Below are positions 35,286 through 44,533 of a stretch of 64,000 bases of DNA, in pieces. The position numbers and the translations under genes were made by a program. The stretch covers positions 838,798 to 902,797 of the forward strand of contig HG934468.1 of the NCBI GenBank assembly GCA_000723505.1. The letters run 5' to 3'. Every line of letters begins with the position of its first letter. Within the stretch, counting starts at the first letter, position 1. The DNA is from Mucinivorans hirudinis. GTDB lineage: Bacteria > Bacteroidota > Bacteroidia > Bacteroidales > Rikenellaceae. A model generated the notes under the pieces. It saw nothing but the letters and a program-made list of their open reading frames with translations, ran no database searches and was not told where the DNA came from.

Positions 35286-35555
35286 ATGAAAATCAAACCT
35301 ATTGCAGACCGTGTAGTTGTAGAACCACAGGCTGCCCAAGAGAAGACGGCGAGCGGATTGTATATCCCCGAAGCAGCAAAAGAACGTCCGTTACAAGGCA
35401 TAGTTGTTGCCGTTGGCACGGGAACGAAGGATGTTGAAATGGAGGTAAAAGCAGGTGACACAGTTCTTTACGGGAAATATGCCGGCACGGAAATCTCACT
35501 CGACGGCAAGGATTATCTCATTATGAAACAAAATGACATTTTAGCAATTTTGTGA
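35286..35555 (+). CDS. groES: Co-chaperonin GroES
   Basis: 89 residues from ATG 35286 (MKIKPIADRVVVEPQAAQEK); ATG 35274 adds four residues and is also possible. The mobile loop is KTASGLYIPEAAKERPLQGI and the C-terminal fold ends DYLIMKQNDILAIL. It caps GroEL. No CIRCE element (TTAGCACTC-N9-GAGTGCTAA) was seen upstream. Confidence 0.97.
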   Translation: MKIKPIADRVVVEPQAAQEKTASGLYIPEAAKERPLQGIVVAVGTGTKDVEMEVKAGDTVLYGKYAGTEISLDGKDYLIMKQNDILAIL

Positions 35556-35567
35556 TTTTATCTCTGA

Positions 35568-37268
<1,701 letters not shown>

Positions 37269-37294
37269 AAGTTGAGTTATAATATTTAGAATCA

Positions 37295-37329
37295 GCCGGC
37301 TCGAAAATTGGTTTCGAGCCGGCATTTTT
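37295..37329 (+). terminator. Intrinsic terminator after groEL
   Basis: A 12-bp stem (GCCGGCTCGAAA with TTTCGAGCCGGC), 5-base loop, and a run of five T. Confidence 0.93.
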
Positions 37330-37434
37330 ATTAGAGTTAAAGTTAGCTAATTTGTCACAACAATTATGCTATCCCCATTTATTAACTCGGCATCTCGGAA
37401 ATAAAAACTTGTTTTTATTTCGCTCAATTTGCAC

Positions 37435-37442
37435 TATATTTG
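37435..37442 (+). promoter_or_regulatory. -7 element immediately before the GT39 start
   Basis: TATATTTG ends six bases before ATG 37448, so the mRNA would be leaderless or nearly so. A TTG at 37409-37411 is a poorly spaced (23 bases) -33 candidate. Confidence 0.5.
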
Positions 37443-37447
37443 CCCCT

Positions 37448-39193
37448 ATGAAAAAACTGCTCGCCAAATTATCCAACCCTGATATTCTACTTGCCACTCT
37501 ACTTGGTATATGGCTTATAATAAATATTTTACAGGGTATATTTACGGAGCTTACCAACAGGGAGGCATACTATTGGTTTACTGCCGTCCAGCGCGGATTG
37601 CAGACCGGCTACTTCGACCATCCACCGATGTTAGGAGTGCTTGTTTGGCTGGGTGTCAATCTCTTCGGTGATACGGAGTTGGGAGTGAGATTTTTCACAA
37701 TCCTGCTTCAACCCATCTACCTTTTCCTGTTTTGGCAGGTGGTGCGCACTCCGCTGAGTAATTGGCGCAGTGCTCTCACATACTTGCTGACAGCCTTTTC
37801 CATACCTCTGCTACAATTATACGGCTGGGTTGCCACACCCGATGCTCCAATGATGTTGGCTACGGTGCTGTTTCTATACTGCTACAAAAGATTTCTCGCA
37901 GATCAGAGCCTGCTCAATACCCTCTATATTGCTCTTTGCACAGCACTGCTGGTATACTCCGAATATCAAGGGGTTTTGGTTGTCGGTCTGGTAATTGCCT
38001 CGAACTATAAACTGCTATTTAGGTGGAAAGTGTGGGTAGCGCTAGGCTTTGCACTCCTGCTTTATACGCCGCATATCGTTTGGCAGTATGAGCACGATTG
38101 GGTCACTTTTCGTCACCACCTCTCGGGAGGCAGTTATGAATTTTCGTTGGGAAACCTTTTCAACTCCTTCATCAATCTTATCCTCACTTTCAACCCTATA
38201 ATCTTCGTGCCATTTACCCTGTTTTTTGTAAAGCTCAGATTCAAGTCGGAATTATGGCGAGCTATGCAGTATATGGGTATAGGTTTTTTTGTACTATTCC
38301 TCCTAGGTTCTACTCGCGGATATACTCAACCCCAATGGGCTATTCCCGCTGTCTTTACTATGCTCTTTATTGTCACTCGAGCCGCAGAACGAAGTGTGAA
38401 ATTCCACCGTTACATACTCAAGCAAGGAATGATTATAGGCACTCTATGGATCGCCGCGAGAGTTTTCGCAATGTGTTATGCGGGGTATCAAATACCGCTG
38501 GAAATATTTGGCAACAAGAGTAAATACACCATATTAGCAGACAAAATGGATGGGAAGCCACTAATTTTCGACGGCGACCACACCCAGGCATCCAAGTACA
38601 ATTTTTACACACACTCGATGGCTTATTCTATGCCTTCCATTTACAAGGGCAGCAGTGAGTACGAATTTATGGATTTTGATGAAACTTTCGGCGGTATGCC
38701 GGCAGCAGTGGTTGTCAAACAATTTATTTTAGACACCATCGCCCGCAATAATCCATACACTAGATTTGAACTTAACGAAAACTATGTCTCGTTTTACGAC
38801 ACTGTTGATAGTTACATTCCGCTCCGACGAATTGTGATAACATATGACGGACTACCGGCAAAAGCAATCGTTAAAAAACCGATACTGCTAAATATCAACA
38901 TAATGAACCCAAACAAAGTGCCAATCGAGCTGAACAAAGTCTCTCTTGTAGCTTTTGTGAAAAGTGATAAGGGCGTTTATAATGAGTTTACTATTGCATT
39001 TGCGCGCCAGATGACTGTGCTACCGGCGGGCGAGAGTATATCGTTTTCGCGAGAGATTCGTATACCGGGTAGCGTGTCCACAGGACGCTATGAGTTTTCG
39101 CTCTCACTACAACAGCCTCCCGCTGCATCGTGGTATAATTCGAAAATTAAAGATATTATCATCACAAACCCCACAGCTGGCAAGTCACGCTAG
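37448..39193 (+). CDS. GT39/PMT-type membrane glycosyltransferase
   Basis: 581 residues from ATG 37448; a longer frame to 37352 runs through the promoter and terminator and is rejected. About ten membrane helices occupy residues 10-350. The conserved first-loop pattern of GT39/GT83 (ArnT-like) enzymes is visible: LTNREAYYWFTAVQRGLQTG with YFDHPPM, the Asp-Glu-type acidic site that binds a polyprenyl-phosphate-linked sugar. The C-terminal about 200 residues form a periplasmic beta-rich domain. Donor and acceptor unknown. Confidence 0.85.
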   Translation: MKKLLAKLSNPDILLATLLGIWLIINILQGIFTELTNREAYYWFTAVQRGLQTGYFDHPPMLGVLVWLGVNLFGDTELGVRFFTILLQPIYLFLFWQVVRTPLSNWRSALTYLLTAFSIPLLQLYGWVATPDAPMMLATVLFLYCYKRFLADQSLLNTLYIALCTALLVYSEYQGVLVVGLVIASNYKLLFRWKVWVALGFALLLYTPHIVWQYEHDWVTFRHHLSGGSYEFSLGNLFNSFINLILTFNPIIFVPFTLFFVKLRFKSELWRAMQYMGIGFFVLFLLGSTRGYTQPQWAIPAVFTMLFIVTRAAERSVKFHRYILKQGMIIGTLWIAARVFAMCYAGYQIPLEIFGNKSKYTILADKMDGKPLIFDGDHTQASKYNFYTHSMAYSMPSIYKGSSEYEFMDFDETFGGMPAAVVVKQFILDTIARNNPYTRFELNENYVSFYDTVDSYIPLRRIVITYDGLPAKAIVKKPILLNINIMNPNKVPIELNKVSLVAFVKSDKGVYNEFTIAFARQMTVLPAGESISFSREIRIPGSVSTGRYEFSLSLQQPPAASWYNSKIKDIIITNPTAGKSR

Positions 39194-39196
39194 ACT

Positions 39197-39212
39197 TTGG
39201 CACGCTTTTTGC
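39197..39212 (+). promoter_or_regulatory. Second sigma-54 (RpoN) -24/-12 promoter
   Basis: TTGGCACGCTTTTTGC with GG 39199-39200 and GC 39211-39212 spaced by ten bases; identical over 16 bases to 5475-5490. It is 4 bases after the GT39 stop. Predicted transcripts start near 39224, ahead of a TTTGCACT/AGTGCAAA hairpin. Confidence 0.68.
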
Positions 39213-39232
39213 TTGAATAACCGTAGAAGAGA

Positions 39233-39256
39233 TTTGCACTCTTGAACAAGTGCAAA
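39233..39256 (+). promoter_or_regulatory. Hairpin just inside the sigma-54 transcript
   Basis: TTTGCACT (39233-39240) and AGTGCAAA (39249-39256) with an 8-base loop lie about ten bases after the predicted start. No T run, so a 5' stabiliser or regulatory fold is more likely than a terminator. Bases 39257-39384 hold only a 32-codon frame (39327-39425) of doubtful value. Confidence 0.4.
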
Positions 39257-39384
39257 ACAATTCCATAACAAATATTTAACAAAAAATTTACATATAGTTA
39301 AATCACTAATAAACAAGGCTTTAAGTATGTATACATACAAAAATGCAAATCATATAAAATGTTTTTGCTCTTATTACAAAAATA

Positions 39385-39417
39385 TTTTTGCAATTAAAGA
39401 AATCTTTTATACCTTTG
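39385..39417 (+). promoter_or_regulatory. Strong promoter of the candidate small RNA
   Basis: TTTTTG (39385-39390), 19 bases and TACCTTTG (39410-39417): an ideal Bacteroidetes promoter. Start expected near 39424. Confidence 0.8.
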
Positions 39418-39423
39418 CACAGT

Positions 39424-39554
39424 GAAACAATTGAAACTATTTCTCTGAAATTAGGGTAGAATTTGATTCATAATTTAAGTTTGGGTTAGTAGTTTTTGGG
39501 AGTAGTTACCCATTAACAGGAGATGGGCTTGCCGTGACGGCTAGCCCATTTTTC
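39424..39554 (+). ncRNA. Candidate small RNA, about 130 nt, possibly 6S-like
   Basis: A consensus promoter and a near-perfect Rho-independent terminator (39524-39554) frame about 130 bases with no sensible reading frame. TGGGT (39481-39485 region) and ACCCA (39508-39512 region) can pair, enclosing smaller stems. Size, isolation and the strength of both signals suggest an abundant housekeeping RNA, such as the Bacteroidales 6S class. That identity is a guess, since I cannot compare it with a covariance model. Confidence 0.6.
39522..39554 (+). terminator. Intrinsic terminator of the candidate small RNA
   Basis: TGGGCT-T-GCCG, loop TGA, CGGC-T-AGCCCA, then TTTTTC. Ten paired bases with one T-T mismatch. 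Confidence 0.9.
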
Positions 39555-39665
39555 GTTATGCACCACCCCTTGACAAACTCATCAACGCATTCTGTGGCAA
39601 TAACAGTCACCGGGGTAAAACTCAAACAAAACCACAAAGTCCCTGCAAGAAAAGATATGATTGAC

Positions 39666-39698
39666 TATTGTAAAATATTATTAAATGTAGTACATTTG
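39666..39698 (+). promoter_or_regulatory. Promoter of the NatAB-like ABC operon
   Basis: TATTG (39666-39670), 20 bases and TACATTTG (39691-39698); start near 39705, 28 bases before the ATG at 39733. Confidence 0.65.
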
Positions 39699-39732
39699 CA
39701 TATCGAAAAACAATAAATAATTATCGAAATAT

Positions 39733-40635
39733 ATGATTCTTGAAACAAAAAATGTTGTAAAACAGTACGCTACCCATCGCGCATTGGACGATGTAAGCAT
39801 CTCTATTCCACGAGGTTCGGTATATGGACTACTGGGCCCGAATGGGGCAGGAAAGACCACCCTAATTAGAATTATCAACCAAATTACAGCGCCCGACAGC
39901 GGCACGATTCTCTTAGACGGCAGACCCTTAGCCTCAACCGACATTTCCCGAATCGGCTACCTGCCCGAGGAGCGCGGATTGTACAAAAAGATGAAGGTTG
40001 GCGAGCAGGCGCTTTACCTATCGCAACTCAAGGGCATCTCCAAACGAGATGCTATGGTGAGCCTGAGAAAGTGGTTTCGCAAATTTGAAATAGAAAGTTG
40101 GTGGGACAAAAAGGTTGAGGAGCTCAGTAAAGGTATGGCACAGAAGGTGCAGTTTATCGTCACGGTTATCCACAACCCCGAGTTGTTGATTTTCGACGAG
40201 CCATTCTCCGGCTTCGACCCAATCAATGCCAATATCCTCAAAGAGGAGATTTTGGAACGCGCACAGCAGGGTGCAACCGTGATTTTTTCAACCCATAATA
40301 TGGCGTCAGTCGAGGAAATTTGCGACCACATAACCCTGATTAACAAATCAAAAAACATCCTGAGCGGCAAAGTTTCCGACATTCGCCGCTCGATGGCAAC
40401 CAACTCATATCAGATTGATTTCGAGGGCGATAAACATCAACTAACTGCCGCCTTGGAATCTTTCGGAGTAATAAGTGGTGACAGTAAAAACTCACTGAAA
40501 ATTCGCCTGCCCAAGGACGAAAAACCACAACAAGTCATTGCCACGGCTAATGAATTAGTTGATATTCGTAATTTTGCAGAGGTAATACCCTCGATGAACG
40601 AAATATTTATTGAGGCAGTCCAAGGTAACAAATAG
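39733..40635 (+). CDS. ABC transporter ATP-binding protein (NatA-like)
   Basis: 300 residues. Walker A GPNGAGKTT (about 35-43), PEERGLYKKM Q-loop region (about 78), signature LSKGMAQKVQ (about 134-143), Walker B LLIFDEPFSGFDP (about 155-167), H-loop STHNMASVEE. A C-terminal DUF4162-like domain (about 215-300) completes the NatA/YhaQ subgroup. It powers the permease encoded 78 bases downstream. Substrate unknown; NatAB types export Na+ or toxic compounds. Confidence 0.93.
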   Translation: MILETKNVVKQYATHRALDDVSISIPRGSVYGLLGPNGAGKTTLIRIINQITAPDSGTILLDGRPLASTDISRIGYLPEERGLYKKMKVGEQALYLSQLKGISKRDAMVSLRKWFRKFEIESWWDKKVEELSKGMAQKVQFIVTVIHNPELLIFDEPFSGFDPINANILKEEILERAQQGATVIFSTHNMASVEEICDHITLINKSKNILSGKVSDIRRSMATNSYQIDFEGDKHQLTAALESFGVISGDSKNSLKIRLPKDEKPQQVIATANELVDIRNFAEVIPSMNEIFIEAVQGNK

Positions 40636-40636
40636 G

Positions 40637-40697
40637 AAGTTGAGCAGTTGAGTCGCTAATGGGTTCTGCAATTCAACTGCTCAACCACTCAACCTCA
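40637..40697. repeat. GAGTTGAG word-repeat hairpin, ABC-permease spacer
   Basis: GAAGTTGAGCAGTTGAGTCG (left) and ATTCAACTGCTCAACCACTC with AACCTC (right) are close complements. Same word family as the rpoA and rpsD spacers. Confidence 0.75.
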
Positions 40698-40713
40698 GAA
40701 AAAAATAAAAGCA

Positions 40714-42018
40714 ATGAAAAATAAAATTACACTAATAATAGCGCGAGAATACAACCAGCGCGTACGCAAAAAATCATTCATAATCACAACATTGCTTATG
40801 CCTGTATTGATGGCGGCATTGATGATTCTACCGGCAATGATGGCTATGCACGAGGGCACAGAGAACTATAAAATCGTGGTTATAGACAGTAGCGGCGCCA
40901 TCGCCGATAAGCTCGCCAACAGCCAAAAAGTAGAATTCGTCTCCACCACCGAAAGCTACGAAAATGCCGAGAAAAATTACTCGGATGCCTTCGGATTCTT
41001 GCTTATTGGCGAGGACATCATCAATAACCCTTCAGATTTGAAACTCTATACACGCAAAAATTCCACGATTGATATGGAGAACGATATTACGCGTCAAATC
41101 TCATCGATAGTTGAAAATGAGCGTATTGCAAAGACTCAAATAGAGGGTTTGGAGCAGATTATGGAGAAGGTCAAGGCGCGGGGTCAGCTCACGACATTTG
41201 TTATCAGCGAAAATCAACAAGGGAAATCCAGCTCGTCAATTGTCTCGATGATGGTGGGCTATATAGGTGGTTTTATGATGTATATGTTTGTGCTTATGTA
41301 CGGCGCATTTATTATGCAGGGTGTGATTGAGGAGAAGAACAGCCGAATTGTGGAGGTGATTATCTCCTCTGTGAAGCCGTTCCAGCTGATGATGGGCAAG
41401 ATTCTTGGCGTGGCACTGGTAGCTCTCACCCAGCTGTTTGTGTGGATTGTACTTATCGGAGCGATATATACGGTGGCTTCGAGTATGATTTTTGCCGGTG
41501 TTGATGCGCAATCAGGTGATTTTATGGCGGCGGCGGCTCAGCAAGGTATCAACCCGGATTTTGCTACAATAATGAGTACTCTCGCAAATCCGAGCTACCT
41601 GATGAAGATATTGGGCTGCTACCTTATCTACTTCGTCGGCGGATACCTGCTCTACTCCTCTATGTATGCTGCAGTGGGCAGCGCTGTGGATAATATCCAA
41701 GATGCTCAGCAACTCAACCTGCCGATAACAATTCCGTTGATACTTGCTATCATTGTGATGATCAATGCTATGAGAGTGCCGGATTCGGCAATATCGTTTT
41801 GGTTTTCTATAATCCCCTTCACATCGCCCATTGTGATGATGGCGCGCATTCCGTATGGCGTACCTGCGTGGGAAATAATACTTTCAGTTGTGTTACTCTA
41901 TACCACTTTCGTGGGAGTGGTGTGGTTCTCGGCAAAGATTTACCGCGTCGGGATTTTGATGTACGGCAAGAAACCTACACTCAAAGAGCTGATAAAGTGG
42001 GCAAGATATAAGAATTAA
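40714..42018 (+). CDS. ABC-2 type permease (NatB-like)
   Basis: 434 residues. An N-terminal helix (about 22-42) is followed by an extracytoplasmic domain (about 45-170), then five or six membrane helices (GGFMMYMFVLMYGAFIMQGV; LVALTQLFVWIVLIGAI; LPITIPLILAIIVMI). EEKNSRIVEVIISSVKP (about 208-224) is the conserved ABC2_membrane_3 motif that contacts the ATPase. It pairs with the preceding NatA-like gene; the operon ends at a strong terminator. Confidence 0.92.
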   Translation: MKNKITLIIAREYNQRVRKKSFIITTLLMPVLMAALMILPAMMAMHEGTENYKIVVIDSSGAIADKLANSQKVEFVSTTESYENAEKNYSDAFGFLLIGEDIINNPSDLKLYTRKNSTIDMENDITRQISSIVENERIAKTQIEGLEQIMEKVKARGQLTTFVISENQQGKSSSSIVSMMVGYIGGFMMYMFVLMYGAFIMQGVIEEKNSRIVEVIISSVKPFQLMMGKILGVALVALTQLFVWIVLIGAIYTVASSMIFAGVDAQSGDFMAAAAQQGINPDFATIMSTLANPSYLMKILGCYLIYFVGGYLLYSSMYAAVGSAVDNIQDAQQLNLPITIPLILAIIVMINAMRVPDSAISFWFSIIPFTSPIVMMARIPYGVPAWEIILSVVLLYTTFVGVVWFSAKIYRVGILMYGKKPTLKELIKWARYKN

Positions 42019-42038
42019 TTGTTCCGACATTAATGACC

Positions 42039-42078
42039 AGAGAGTATGAACCTTTTCCGAGTTCATACTCTCTTTTTT
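42039..42078 (+). terminator. Intrinsic terminator after the permease
   Basis: A perfect 13-bp stem (AGAGAGTATGAAC with GTTCATACTCTCT), 9-base loop and a T run. Confidence 0.93.
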
Positions 42079-42086
42079 ATAATATT

Positions 42087-42113
42087 ACACCCAATAGTGT
42101 TTATTATTAACTT
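42087..42113 (+). mobile_element. Probable left end of an IS982-type element
   Basis: ACCCAATAGTGTTTATTATT begins at 42089, directly after the terminator and about 80 bases before the transposase frame. Its 13-mer AATAGTGTTTATT recurs at 6915-6927. The matching right end is missing. Confidence 0.4.
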
Positions 42114-42145
42114 GGTAATACAGGGGATATTTTGCATCTTTATAA

Positions 42146-42540
42146 TTGAAAAACAAATATTTAGACAAAATGTCCACTATGATTACCAGAGCCAAAATTA
42201 CTGAAAGTTTTTGTATAGCAGACGATTTCTGCAAAGAATTTGACAATGTTACCGCAGAAAATAGCCAAAATACACTTACCAACCACAAAACCAAAAACCG
42301 AAAAGGACAACTTTCCAAAAGTGAAGTACTAACCATTTTGATTTGCTATCACTTCGGCTCGCTTCTGTAACTTTAAGCATACTATCTCCACTTCATCAAA
42401 GAACATTTGAAAGCAGAGTTCCTCGATGCAATTTCATATGATCGTGCTGTGGAGTTGCAACCAAAAGCAATGGCTCCGCTGATGATGTTGCTCAAATTGG
42501 TAGGCTTTGGAGAATGCACAGGCATAACTTTTATGGCTCT
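42146..42540 (+). pseudogene. IS982-family transposase, truncated and with internal stops
   Basis: The frame from ATG 42146 (or 42179, MITRAKITESFCIADDFCKE) runs through LSKSEVLTILICYHFGSLL to TAA at 42368. It then continues in the same frame past a second TAA with AYYLHFIKEHLKAEFLDAIS, VELQPKAMAPLMMLLKLVGF and GECTGITFM. This is the N-terminal half of IS982 transposases (FCIVDDFCKEF; ILICFHFG; YYLxYVxxHLxxxFP; VGFGxCTGISF). The sequence breaks off just before the first catalytic Asp, where an unrelated element end begins. Confidence 0.85.
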
Positions 42541-42575
42541 ATGTCGTAAGTTGTGAGTAAGTTGAATTCTGCTGG
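42533..42575. mobile_element. Solo end of the ISL3-like element seen at 7.06 kb
   Basis: ATGGCTCTATGTCGT (42533-42547) is identical to 7055-7069, and the next 25 bases stay similar (GTAAGTTGAATTCTGC compared with GTCAAATTGAGTTTTGC). It starts exactly where the IS982 reading frame loses similarity, consistent with insertion into the IS982 gene and later deletion. Confidence 0.5.
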
Positions 42576-42582
42576 TTATTAA

Positions 42583-42617
42583 AAAAACCTTGCCGAAATT
42601 GTTTCGACAAGGTTTTT
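42583..42617 (-). terminator. Terminator of the tRNA transcript
   Basis: AAAAACCTTG-x2-GAAA pairs with TTTCG-x-CAAGGTTTTT; leftward transcription from the tRNA ends in a T run. Confidence 0.82.
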
Positions 42618-42620
42618 ATG

Positions 42621-42693
42621 TAGCGGAGGAAGGACTCGAACCTCCGACCTTTGGGTTATGAGCCCAACGAGCTGCCAACTGCTCCACTCCGCG
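42621..42693 (-). tRNA. Initiator tRNA-fMet (CAT)
   Basis: A 73-base cloverleaf on the minus strand. Anticodon CAT lies in GGGCTCATAACCC; the three G-C pairs of the anticodon stem (GGG/CCC) and the C1-T72 mismatch mark an initiator tRNA. T8, A14, GG18-19 and the T-loop TTCGAGT are in place. The 3' CCA is not encoded. Confidence 0.92.
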
Positions 42694-42709
42694 GTCTGTT
42701 TTATAAGTA

Positions 42710-42739
42710 CAAAGGTAATCATTTTTCATTAAAAAACAA
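42710..42739 (-). promoter_or_regulatory. tRNA-fMet promoter
   Basis: Minus strand TTG (42739-42737), 19 bases and TACCTTTG (42717-42710); start near 42703, ten bases before the mature tRNA. Confidence 0.72.
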
Positions 42740-42785
42740 CACTTGCAACAACTTTTTTTGCAATTATTTTTCAATGTGCTATTAA

Positions 42786-43793
42786 TCAGTCAATCACGCG
42801 GCTCTCTTCCCAAACATTCTCAATTTCGTCCTCAGCAACTACAGCACCCCAAATACCTTTTTCAATAACCTCTAAATCAACATTTTTGTAAAATATTTGT
42901 GTTGTCAGATGATATTTTTCGCCTATTACAGCACGAACAATATAGCGGTTACCGCGCCAAGTGGCAAAGGTTGTTACAAATAATTTTTCACCGCTTCGCG
43001 TTCCCTCCACAACACCATTTCTTACCGACTCGTTCTTGGTTTGCGGTGCCGGCATACCTATTTCATTGGTCTGCCACCCCTTACCCTGACGGTATACTGA
43101 GCGTAGTATCTCGCGCCCTTCCGGTGTAACTTCGTATAGCTCAGCTCCGTTTTGCGGTGCACTGTATCCGTTGAAAACATACTCTGGATAGCCTCCCTCG
43201 CCTAATTTTGATGTGGTAAATCCTCCGCCCCCGTTAGGCCAACTGTGTTTGTATGTTCCTCCCATTTCTGCGCAAAATGGTATATACAAGGTTGATACGG
43301 CATCGCTGTAAAAGCGTATCACGCCATATCCTGCGCCGTGTTCGCGAAACTTAGTGCCTGCGTAGTCCAATCGCAGCCCCCAATAGGTGTCATACATATT
43401 ACTAACCCGCTTCATATCGGCAGCCACCGAAACGAAGCCGCCAACAGTTCCACCATAGGTGTTATTCATATAGTTAGCCACATCCTCCAGTGGAATCACC
43501 TTTTGCAGCAGCGTAGTGTTCTTGGGCATCGTAATTGCGTCGCGTACAGAACGTAGGCTTATGCGTGCGGCTTGCGGCAGACCCCACGCTGAGTCGGTGC
43601 TCCAAGCCTGAAAGTCGCGTAGGCTCATCCCCTCTCTTTTTAATATCTCATCCCTGTTTTCAACGAAACCATTGAGTCTAAAGACGTAATTCTTACTGAG
43701 TTCGCCTGCAAAAATTGATGGGTCGCTTCCTTCGTTCCGTTTGCAGGATGCCCAAAGTAGAGCTATGAATGAAAGCAGTAGTAATTTTTTCAT
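42786..43793 (-). CDS. Lipoprotein of unknown function
   Basis: 335 residues from ATG 43793 (MKKLLLLSFIALLWASCKRN), with a lipobox at WASC (Cys about 17). The longer frame to 43829 overlaps tsaB and lacks a signal peptide start. The mature part is rich in Gly/Tyr/Trp (GTVGGFVSVAADMKRV; NGGGGFTTSKLGEGGYPEYV) and has no motif I recognise. It starts one base after the tsaB stop, so the two are co-expressed. Probably anchored in the outer membrane. Confidence 0.75.
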   Translation of the reverse strand: MKKLLLLSFIALLWASCKRNEGSDPSIFAGELSKNYVFRLNGFVENRDEILKREGMSLRDFQAWSTDSAWGLPQAARISLRSVRDAITMPKNTTLLQKVIPLEDVANYMNNTYGGTVGGFVSVAADMKRVSNMYDTYWGLRLDYAGTKFREHGAGYGVIRFYSDAVSTLYIPFCAEMGGTYKHSWPNGGGGFTTSKLGEGGYPEYVFNGYSAPQNGAELYEVTPEGREILRSVYRQGKGWQTNEIGMPAPQTKNESVRNGVVEGTRSGEKLFVTTFATWRGNRYIVRAVIGEKYHLTTQIFYKNVDLEVIEKGIWGAVVAEDEIENVWEESRVID

Positions 43794-43794
43794 C

Positions 43795-44493
43795 TCACAA
43801 AACTTTTCTTTTGGGAGTGGTTGCCACAAAATCTTTCAAGTAGTAAGGTTCATAGTATGCAACATCCACAAAATTAGAGCTATTGAACATACCTTCAGCA
43901 ATTCTGACCATCCCTCGTGCCGAGGAGTGGACGCTGATAAATTGGTGTTCCACACACAAAATCTCTGTGCATTTAGCCGCGCCATCTCCAAATATTACCA
44001 AGTTTTCTATCCCCTTAAAACTACTGCCATCAATGATTTTTGCCTCTATTTCGCTTTGCTTATAGAGTTTCATATCAAAGAGTTGGGTGTAGACCTCCAT
44101 TCTGCGGGCATCTATCATCGGGCATAGTGTGGCGTTGTGGGGATTGTTGATTTCGATGATTTCCGCCTCGAACTCCTCGAGAGCTATTTCTGCAAGGGCA
44201 GTGAGCGAGCCTACTGCAATCATTGGTTTTTCGAGTGAATAGCATATGCTTTTTGCCATAGCCGTCCCAATTCGCAGCCCCGTGTAAGAGCCGGGACCGC
44301 CGCTTACGGCAACAGCATCCAGCTCATCTGCATAGAGGTCGTTTTCGTCCAGAATCTCCTGCACGTAGAGTGCCAAGTTGTTGGCGTGGTTACGCCCGAG
44401 CGTACTCTCACGCAGGGAGAGAAGTTCGCCATCCTTTCCCAGTGCCACGGAGCATACCTCCGTCGCGCTCTCTATTGATAAAATAAGTGCCAA
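43795..44493 (-). CDS. tsaB: tRNA threonylcarbamoyladenosine biosynthesis protein TsaB
   Basis: 232 residues. ALILSIESATEVCSVALGKD opens an ASKHA fold; VSGGPGSYTGLRIGTAMAKS is the TsaB signature. The scaffold partner of TsaD/TsaE for making t6A37 in ANN-decoding tRNAs. A non-catalytic paralogue of TsaD. It follows the adaptor gene by 40 bases in the same direction. Confidence 0.95.
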   Translation of the reverse strand: MALILSIESATEVCSVALGKDGELLSLRESTLGRNHANNLALYVQEILDENDLYADELDAVAVSGGPGSYTGLRIGTAMAKSICYSLEKPMIAVGSLTALAEIALEEFEAEIIEINNPHNATLCPMIDARRMEVYTQLFDMKLYKQSEIEAKIIDGSSFKGIENLVIFGDGAAKCTEILCVEHQFISVHSSARGMVRIAEGMFNSSNFVDVAYYEPYYLKDFVATTPKRKVL

Positions 44494-44533
44494 ATTATTG
44501 ATTGAAAATTAACTAATAATACCCTACCCAATA

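Noticed and set aside
39327-39425. 32-codon frame before the candidate small RNA
   Set aside because: It spans the -33 and -7 elements of the small-RNA promoter, has no ribosome-binding context and ends at the RNA start; probably chance.
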